DNA of 64,000 nt, taken from the NCBI GenBank assembly GCA_000151295.1, contig GG745330.1, positions 216,386 through 280,385 on the forward strand. Reading direction: 5' to 3'. The stretch is from Allomyces macrogynus ATCC 38327 (taxonomy: Eukaryota > Blastocladiomycota > Blastocladiomycetes > Blastocladiales > Blastocladiaceae). Below the pieces are notes generated by a model. That model ran no database searches. It worked only from the letters and a program-made list of their open reading frames with translations, and was not told the origin of the DNA. The number at the start of each line of letters is the position of its first letter. Position 1 is the stretch's first letter. Shown here in pieces: positions 57,145 through 64,000 of the stretch. The position numbers were made by a program, and so were the translations under genes.

Positions 57145-58773
57145 TCACAGCACGCCGGGCTCGACCTCAATCAACGGCGCAGCCATCCCGCCGGCCGCCA
57201 ACGGCGGTGGCGGCGGCAATCCCTGTAGGATCATGGCCAGCACCTTCATGAACGCCAGGTACTCGTCGACCGTGATCGGCGCACGGCCCCACCGCGCGCG
57301 GTCGTACGTGTCCAAATACCGTTTCGCCAACCGTTTATCCACCAACCGCGCGGCCACCAGACGGCGAAACCATGGGCGCACGGGTAACGCCCGCAATCGC
57401 GGTGCCGGCGTCGCGCTTGCCATCGGTTGCAGTCCGACGGGTCTCGCCGCCCGACTCCGCGGGATCCACGGCGCGGTCCCCGCGCTCGTCGATGTGACCC
57501 CCGACAAACTCGTGGCCGTGGGAGCGGCGCTCACGGGTCGTCCCGGCCCACGCGGCGGCGGAAGAGGGCGGGCCGCGACAGGTTGAATCCGTGCGACGTG
57601 CCGGAACGGCGCGAGCCGGTCGGCGAGCAAGTCGAGCGAGGCCACGGCGGCGTCGCGGAACTGCGTGTCGGCGAGCGGCGAGTCCGGGTCGCCCCATTCG
57701 ACGGCGGCGCTGGGTGTGCCCGGTGCCGGACCACATGCGCGCGCAATGGTCAGTGCGCGGTCGAGCGCAGTGGCGATGTGCGCGTGAACGTGGTGCGGCA
57801 GGTCCATGGCCGAGGTCGGGACATAGAGTTTGGGGAGGAGGGCGAGTGCCGTGCGCACGGTCATGAAGCGGGAAAACGCGAAGAGAAGGGCGGCGGTGAC
57901 GAGGAGCGCGTAGGACCCGACGATGATGAGTTGCAGGTACATGGCCGTGGGTGGCGGCTTGTCGAGGGCCTGCACGAACAGGTCGACGCCGGTGAGAATC
58001 AGGCAAATTGCGGTGCCAAACCAAACGACCATTTGGAAGAGCGACCACAGGAAGGACTTGATGGCGGGCACGAGCGGCAGTTGCGAGCCGGGGGCCCCGG
58101 GGAGAGGGCGGGCCATGGTCGAGGGCAGGAGCGGCGGGCCCGACGATGTGCCGATATCCTGCAGCTGCACGTCGTCGACATGGTGGCTGGGATGAGGATG
58201 ATGGTGCACGAGCGCGTGCCCAGTCCCGTCGGTCGTCGTGGCCGTATTCGTCGATCCGGCACGTCCGCCGCGTGATGACGATGCGGGCGAGGGCGACCGG
58301 CGCAGCGGAATGAGGTGCACGGCGAGTGCCGCAGGTGTCGAGGCCGGCACAGCGGGCGGCAAACCTGAAGTACTGGCACGGTGCGGCGTGGCGCGCGCCA
58401 CGGGCACGAGCGGAATCGGCGTGGCATCGAGTGCCGAGTGAAAGCGGCGGATACGGCCGCGTATTGCGGCCCCACCGCGTGCGTTTGGTGCGGCCGAGGA
58501 CGAAGACTTCGAGGCAGTCGCGGTCGCGGCATAGTGGTGGTGGAAGGGGCGCGCTGGCGATGGCGGCGGCGCGGCAGCCGGCATGCTAGTGCGGCGCATG
58601 TCGGGTGTGTGCGCGTGGAGTGCATCGAGTCGCGAGTGCGGCGGGTTCGGCGCCGGCGCGCCGTGAAGGGGCCGAAGCAGGGGCGCCGTCGTTAGCGCGG
58701 ACGAGGGAAGGTTGCGCGCGGCGTGGAGCGGTGGAGGTGCGAGACAAGGCGGGACACTGGCGCATTGACGCAT
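57145..58773 (-). CDS. Dlt1-like membrane protein
   Basis: Single exon, about 542 residues. The N-terminal 220 residues are disordered (Pro, Ala, Ser, His). Two membrane spans follow, near residues 240-262 (SLFQMVVWFGTAICLILTGV) and 278-302 (LQLIIVGSYALLVTAALLFA). Then a cytosolic segment with RTALALLPKLYVPTSAMDLP and HIATALDRALTIA, which is the pattern of the fungal Dlt1 (defect at low temperature 1) family: two spans, a conserved basic loop, and a long cytosolic C-terminus. The C-terminal helix LAKRYLDTYDRARWG is also typical. Function of the family is not established. The start could be a later Met (MRRTSMPAA). Convergent with the CaM kinase, divergent from topoisomerase II. Confidence 0.8.
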   Translation of the reverse strand: MRQCASVPPCLAPPPLHAARNLPSSALTTAPLLRPLHGAPAPNPPHSRLDALHAHTPDMRRTSMPAAAPPPSPARPFHHHYAATATASKSSSSAAPNARGGAAIRGRIRRFHSALDATPIPLVPVARATPHRASTSGLPPAVPASTPAALAVHLIPLRRSPSPASSSRGGRAGSTNTATTTDGTGHALVHHHPHPSHHVDDVQLQDIGTSSGPPLLPSTMARPLPGAPGSQLPLVPAIKSFLWSLFQMVVWFGTAICLILTGVDLFVQALDKPPPTAMYLQLIIVGSYALLVTAALLFAFSRFMTVRTALALLPKLYVPTSAMDLPHHVHAHIATALDRALTIARACGPAPGTPSAAVEWGDPDSPLADTQFRDAAVASLDLLADRLAPFRHVARIQPVAARPLPPPRGPGRPVSAAPTATSLSGVTSTSAGTAPWIPRSRAARPVGLQPMASATPAPRLRALPVRPWFRRLVAARLVDKRLAKRYLDTYDRARWGRAPITVDEYLAFMKVLAMILQGLPPPPPLAAGGMAAPLIEVEPGVL

Positions 58774-59024
58774 GACAACATGCGATAGTCACGCGAACCA
58801 CGTGGCCAGCCACCGCAGACGAGCGAGACGGTCCTGCGCTGACGATGGACGACCACCACGAGCTCGACGACGGCGACCACGACGACGACCGACCGGCCAA
58901 CTCGCCGTGTGCCGGCATCCGGACGTGCTCTCACTTGCTGCACCGCTTGCTCGGCGTCCGGCACACCCGCCGCCCGCCGAATCGCCTCCCCGCACGCACT
59001 GCCCGGCCCGCAGTGATTCACAAC
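58774..59024. promoter_or_regulatory. Divergent promoter region, Dlt1-like / topoisomerase II
   Basis: 250 nt between divergent starts. The topoisomerase frame is open back to an ATG at 58845, but that segment is His/Arg/Cys-rich and unlike the family start. Confidence 0.45.
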
Positions 59025-62000
59025 ATGTCCGACTCGGACTTCCTCGCCTCGAGCGACGACGATTACGCCGCACCGCCGCCCGCGCCCAAGGCCAAGGCCA
59101 GGGGAAAGGCTGTCGCTGCTGCCGCGCCCGCCGCGGCGAAACCCAAGCCGAAGCGCGCGCCCGCCAAGAAGAAGACCGCTGCAGTCGCGGCCGCCGATGC
59201 CATGGAAGTCGATAGCGACTCGGACGCGGCCCCGCCGAGGCCCGCCATGTCGTCTTCGTTGGCTGCCCGCGCCGGTTCCACCGGCAAGACGGTCGAAGAG
59301 ACCTACCAGCGCAAGTCGCAGATAGAGCACATTCTGCTGCGTCCCGACACCTACATTGGCACGGTCGAGGCCGTCGACGCGCCTATGTGGGTGCTCAACG
59401 CCGCCAACGAGTTTGAGTACCGGTCGATCCACTATGTGCCGGGCCTGTTCAAGATCTTTGACGAGATCCTCGTCAACGCGGCCGACAACAAGACGCGCGA
59501 CCCGTCCATGGACTCGATCAAGGTCACGATCGACACGGAAGCCAACTTGATTTCCGTCTGGAACAATGGCCGCGGGATCCCGGTGCAGATGCACAAAGAG
59601 GAAAAGCTCTACGTGCCCGAACTCATTTTCGGCCACTTGCTCACGTCGTCCAACTACAACGACAAGGACAAGAAGGTGACCGGCGGCCGCAACGGGTACG
59701 GCGCCAAGCTCACCAATATTTTCTCGACCGAGTTTACCGTCGAGACGGCCGACAAGGACTCGGGCAAAAAGTTCAAGCAGGTGTTTTCCAACAACATGGG
59801 CAGTCGCACGGCGCCCGTCATTTCCGACAACAAAAAGGGCGAAGAGTACACGAAAATCTCGTTCAAGCCCGACCTGGCCAAGTTTGGCATGACCTCGCTC
59901 GACGCCGACATTGTGGCCCTGCTCAAGAAGCGCGTCTACGACATGGCCGGGTGCGTGCGCGGCGTGAAAGTGTGGCTCAACAGTGACCGCATCAAGATTC
60001 GCGACTTCAAGGCCTACGTGCAAATGTACCTCAAGAACCAGGACGGCGCGCTCGTCCACGAGGTCGTGAATGACCGGTGGGAAGTGGCCGTGGCCCCGTC
60101 CGACGAGCAGTTTCGGCACATGTCGTTTGTCAACTCGATTTGCACGTCCAAGGGCGGCACGCACGTCAACTACGTCGTCGACCAAGTCGTCTCGAAACTG
60201 CAAGAAGCCGTCGTGAAAAAGGCCAAGACCGCCAAGCTCACGCCGTTCCAGGTCAAGAATCACCTGTGGGTCTTTGTCAACTGCCTGATCGAGAACCCTT
60301 CGTTCGACTCGCAGACCAAGGAAAACATGACGCTGCGCGCCGCGCATTTCGGGTCCAAGTGCCCGCTCTCCGACGACTTCCACAAGAAGGTGCTCAAGTC
60401 GGGCGTGCTCGACAAGCTGCTCAACGCCGCGGCCGCCAAGCAGGACCAGCTGCTGAAAAAGACGGACGGCAAGAAGTCGTCGCGCGTCACGGGCATTGTC
60501 AAGCTCGACGACGCCAACAATGCCGGCACGCGGCAGGCATCCAAGTGCACGCTGATCTTGACCGAGGGTGATTCCGCCAAGACGATTGCTGTGGCCGGGC
60601 TCGCTGTCGTCGGGCGCGACAATTATGGCGTGTTCCCGCTGCGCGGCAAGCTGCTCAACGTGCGCGACGCGGCCGGGTCGACGGTCAGCAACAATGTCGA
60701 GATCCAGCACCTGAAGAAGATTCTCGGGCTGCAGCAGGGCAAAGTCTATAAGGACGCGTCGTCGCTCCGCTACGGCCACCTCATGATTATGACCGATCAA
60801 GACCATGACGGGTCGCACATCAAGGGCCTAATCATCAATTTTCTCGACCAGTTTTGGCCGTCGCTTTTGCAGATTCCCGATTTCCTGTGCGAGTTTATCA
60901 CGCCGATTGTCAAGTGCACCAAGGGCACGCGCGAGTTCGTCTTCTACACGATCCCGGAGTACGAGCAATGGCGCGAGCGCACCGACACGACCTCGTGGAA
61001 GATCAAGTACTACAAGGGTCTTGGCACGTCGTCGCGCGAAGAGGCGAAAAAGTACTTTTCGCACCTCGACAAGCACCGGAAACCGTTTGACCCGTGCACA
61101 CAGGAGGACCGCACGCTGATCGACATGGCCTTCAACAAGAAAAAGGCCGACGAGCGCAAGCAGTGGCTCGCGACCTACACGCCGGGCACCTACATGGACC
61201 ACGCGCAGGACTCGATTTCGATCACCGACTTTGTAAACAAGGAGCTGATGCTGTTTTCGATTGCCGACAACCACCGGTCGATTCCGTCGGTCGTCGACGG
61301 GCTCAAGCCGGGCCAGCGCAAGATCCTCTTCGGGTGCTTCAAGCGCAAGCTCAAGGGCGAGGTCAAGGTGTTCCAGCTCGCCGGTTATATCTCGGAGCAC
61401 ACGGCCTACCACCACGGCGAGCAGTCGCTGTGCGCAACGATTATCGGTATGGCGCAAGACTTTGTCGGCAGCAACAACGTGAACGTGCTCGAGCCGTGCG
61501 GCCAGTTCGGTACGCGGTTGCAAGGCGGCCAGGACGCGGCCTCGCCGCGTTACATTTTCACGGCCCTGCCCTCGGTTACGCGACGGCTCTTCCACCCGCA
61601 GGACGATGCGCTGCTCAACTACCTCGAGGACGACGGCCAGCGGATTGAACCGGCGTGGTACCTGCCCGTGTTGCCCATGGTGCTCGTGAACGGCAGCCAA
61701 GGGATCGGGACGGGCTGGTCGACGTCGATCCCGAACTACAACCCGCTCGACGTGGTCGAGAACCTGCGGCGCATCATGCGCGGCGAGTCGCCCGAGGACA
61801 TGGTCCCGTGGTACCGCGGGTTCAAGGGCACGATCTCGCGCATGGGCACCGACCGGTTCAAGGTGCAAGGCATTTGCACGCGCGTCGACGACACGACAAT
61901 TGAGATCACCGAATTGCCCATTGGGACCTGGACGCAGACGTTCAAGGCCATGCTCGAGGATTACATGACGGGCGACGCGCCCGTGATTGTCGATTACAAG

Positions 62001-63762
62001 GAATACCACACCGACACGGCTGTGCATTTCGTGATCACGCTCGCGCCCGCATGGGCGAATGCTGACATGGACGCGCTCGACAAGAAGTTTAAACTCACGA
62101 CGACCTTGGCCACGTCGAATATGGTGTGCTTTGACGAGCACGGGCGCATCAAGAAGTACGCGTCGACGACGCAGATCCTGCAAGAGTTCTACACGCTGCG
62201 GCTCGCGTACTACGGCAAGCGCAAAGAGTGGCTCACGGCGCAACTGCTCAAGGAGTACTCGCGGCTCGAGAACCGCGTGCGGTTTGTGACTGAAGTGATC
62301 AACCGCACGCTGATCATCGAGCGCAAGAAGAAGGCGCAGCTGTGCACGGAGCTGCGGCAGCGCAAGTACCTCGAGATTGCCAAGGACGGGTCGCTCAAGG
62401 AAGCCAACGACGACGACGAGAACGAGGTCGAGGACGCGTCGACGACCGGGTTCGACTACCTGCTGTCGATGCCGCTCTACTCGCTCACACTCGAAAAGGT
62501 CGAGTCGCTCGAGGCCGAAATGATGAAGAAGAAGGCTGAACTCGACTACGTGCTCTCGCAGTCGCCCGAGGATATGTGGCAGACGGACCTCGATGCGTTT
62601 GTCGCCGACTGGCACGCCGCCGAGGAGCACCGCGTCGCCAACGAGACCAAGGGCGTCAGGCGCGGCGCCGGCGCGGCCACGGCGGCCAAGGGCAAAGGCA
62701 AAGCCGCGCCCCCGAAGCGCAAGGCCGCATCCGCGGTCGACGCGTCCGACGACGAGTTTGTGGCGACGCGCCCAAGCGGCGCGGCGTCGCGCTCATAAGG
62801 CGTCGTCTTGACGAGGACGATGACCTGCAATCCGGCGCCCGCGTTGTGCGCACGTGCCGCCAAGACCACCGCGGTCAAGACCGACCCGGACGACGAGTGG
62901 GCCATGGACGTCGACGACGGGGCTCCGTCCGCCAAGCCCGCAGCGACTGCAGCCGCCGTCAAGAAGCAGTCGACCATGGACGATTTCTTTTCGGCCGTGA
63001 CGCGCAACCCGCCGGGACTCGCGGCCGGGTCGGCATCGTCGTCGGCAGCGTCGTCGCCCGTGCCACCCGCGGAGCCGGCCAAGCCCAAGCGTGGCCGGCC
63101 GAAGAAGGCAGCAGCGGCCGAGGCACAGCGTGCACCAGCTCCCGCACCCGCGCCGGTGCCGAAGCCGGCAGCCAAGCGCCCGGTCGTGCAGCTCGACGAC
63201 GATGACGACGACGAGGACGACTTGTCGGCGCGGCTCAAGCGGTTGCGCGAGTCGAAGAAGGTGGGCGATGCGGTGGCGCCCACGTTGTCGAGCGTTGGCG
63301 CGCAACGTACGTTTTGTGTATCGCTTTCCGACTTCGCCCCTGCCGGCTCAGACTGAACCATTTCGCCCCCTCCCCCTAGTGATCTCGCCGCACCGCGCCA
63401 CGGCCACGACCAAAACCCTCTCGCCGTCGCCCATTATCGGCAGACCCGTCCCGCGCGCGTCGGCGACCGTGTCCAAGTCTTCGGTCGCATCCGACGAAAG
63501 CCCGGCGCCGAAACCCAAGCCGCGCGGGCGGCCGCGCAAGGCCGTCGTGTCGGGCAGCGACGACGACGATGACGACGATGTGGTAGTCGCGGCACCGAGC
63601 CGGCCCGCGGCGGCGGCGTCGACGTCGGCACGGCCGGCGCGCCGTGCGGCTGCGGCGAAGCTGGTCCCGCGGCAGGCAGTGGTCCTGGATTCGGATGACG
63701 ATGATGATGATGGTATGTGGAGCCTGACGACAGCGGGAGTGATTTTGAGTGAAGGTGAATGA
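59025..63762 (+). CDS. TOP2: DNA topoisomerase II
   Basis: Long first exon 59025-62759, then 62865-63306 and 63380-63762 by my model: about 1519 residues, normal for the family. Motifs in order: GHKL ATPase EILVNAADN, NNGRGIPV, GGRNGYGAKL; TOPRIM LTEGDSAK, PLRGKLLNVRDA, IMTDQDHDGSHI (metal-binding DxD); winged helix with catalytic Tyr near residue 843 in ASPRYIFT; coiled coil and gate ERKKKAQL. The C-terminal 300 residues hold alternating acidic (DDDDDDEDD) and basic (KPKRGRPKK) blocks with likely nuclear localisation signals. It passes one duplex through another to resolve catenanes. If the 62760-62864 intron is not spliced, translation stops at a TAA at 62796. Start at MSDSDFLASSDDDYAA preferred over the ATG at 58845. 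Confidence 0.97.
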
Positions 63763-64000
63763 ATTTGGTCGGGTGATGTGTGATGGTGTGGTGATACGCG
63801 TGGAATGAATGAATGAAAAAGTGATTGGTTATTCACATTTGTCTCGTTGTTAGCAAAGCGCGAGACGGACTAGGTTCGTGAATGTGGGAGAGAGTGAACA
63901 AACAACGCGACGATGCCGCGCGGTCGCCTTTCATTGTTGTCAAAACGGGTTCAAGGAGCAAGACAGAAGGAACCAGCCGGTCGGCCAGCGGTCGGAGGGG
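63763..64000. other. 3' flank of topoisomerase II, window end
   Basis: AT-richer stretch with a gaat/gaatg repeat near 63800-63815. No gene seen before the window ends. Confidence 0.4.

Noticed and set aside
58845..59024. Upstream ATG extending topoisomerase II by 60 residues
   Set aside because: The extension is His/Arg/Cys-rich, unlike the acidic/Ser start typical of the family, and overlaps the short divergent promoter.
58692..60818. 708-codon open frame on the minus strand under topoisomerase II
   Set aside because: It is antisense to the ATPase and TOPRIM coding sequence. GC-biased third positions remove stops from the complementary frame; composition (His, Arg, Val repeats) matches no protein family.
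60828..62630. 600-codon open frame on the minus strand under topoisomerase II
   Set aside because: Same cause: an antisense shadow of a long conserved GC-rich gene.

Overview
The window is nuclear DNA from a eukaryote, most likely a zoosporic (flagellated) fungus and plausibly a member of Blastocladiomycota. Reasons: high GC with strongly GC-biased third codon positions; many short introns of about 60-100 nt, usually opening gtgcgt, gtacgt or gtaagt and closing in cag or tag; short intergenic gaps; and a gene mix of fungal families (Dlt1-like, Sch9-like kinase with a C2 domain, Oms1-like methyltransferase, Bck1-like MAPKKK) with genes Dikarya usually lack (class I PI3-kinase, a cyclic-nucleotide-gated-type channel, a PIERCE1-like flagellar protein). 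The lineage is inference. I saw no rRNA, CRISPR, transposon or virus, and no tRNA that I could fold by eye.

Layout. 0-9.5 kb: homeobox protein (+), Oms1-like methyltransferase (-), mitochondrial release factor 1 (+), YEATS protein (-), Seh1 nucleoporin (-), and an uncharacterised Q/P-rich protein (+). 9.5-17 kb: the hardest stretch, with a GATA-type protein (+), a mitochondrial-type CDF metal transporter (+) and several unresolved pieces, including a possible small membrane protein (-). 17-28 kb: acetyl-CoA synthetase (+), an uncharacterised protein (-), and a very long class I PI3-kinase (-). 28-40 kb: tetraspanin (-), PIERCE1-like protein (+), Sch9-like AGC kinase (-), tyrosine phosphatase (+), SAM-domain MAPKKK (+), proteasome beta subunit (+). 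40-52 kb: APC/C subunit Cdc27 (+), a broken ARMT1/DUF89 gene (-), and a channel with a cyclic-nucleotide-binding domain (+). 52-64 kb: p24 cargo receptor (+), universal stress protein (-), CaM kinase (+), Dlt1-like protein (-), DNA topoisomerase II (+).

Most neighbours are unrelated housekeeping genes. However, 21.7-38.9 kb holds five signalling or membrane-organising genes (PI3K, tetraspanin, Sch9-like kinase, PTP, MAPKKK) with only the flagellar gene among them. Exon boundaries were placed by eye from splice consensus, phase and family conservation; all coordinates should be read as gene models. The least settled points are the N-terminal exons of the PI3K, acetyl-CoA synthetase and channel genes, the 5' part of the proteasome gene, and everything in 9.5-10.6, 12.0-14.0 and 15.6-17.0 kb.
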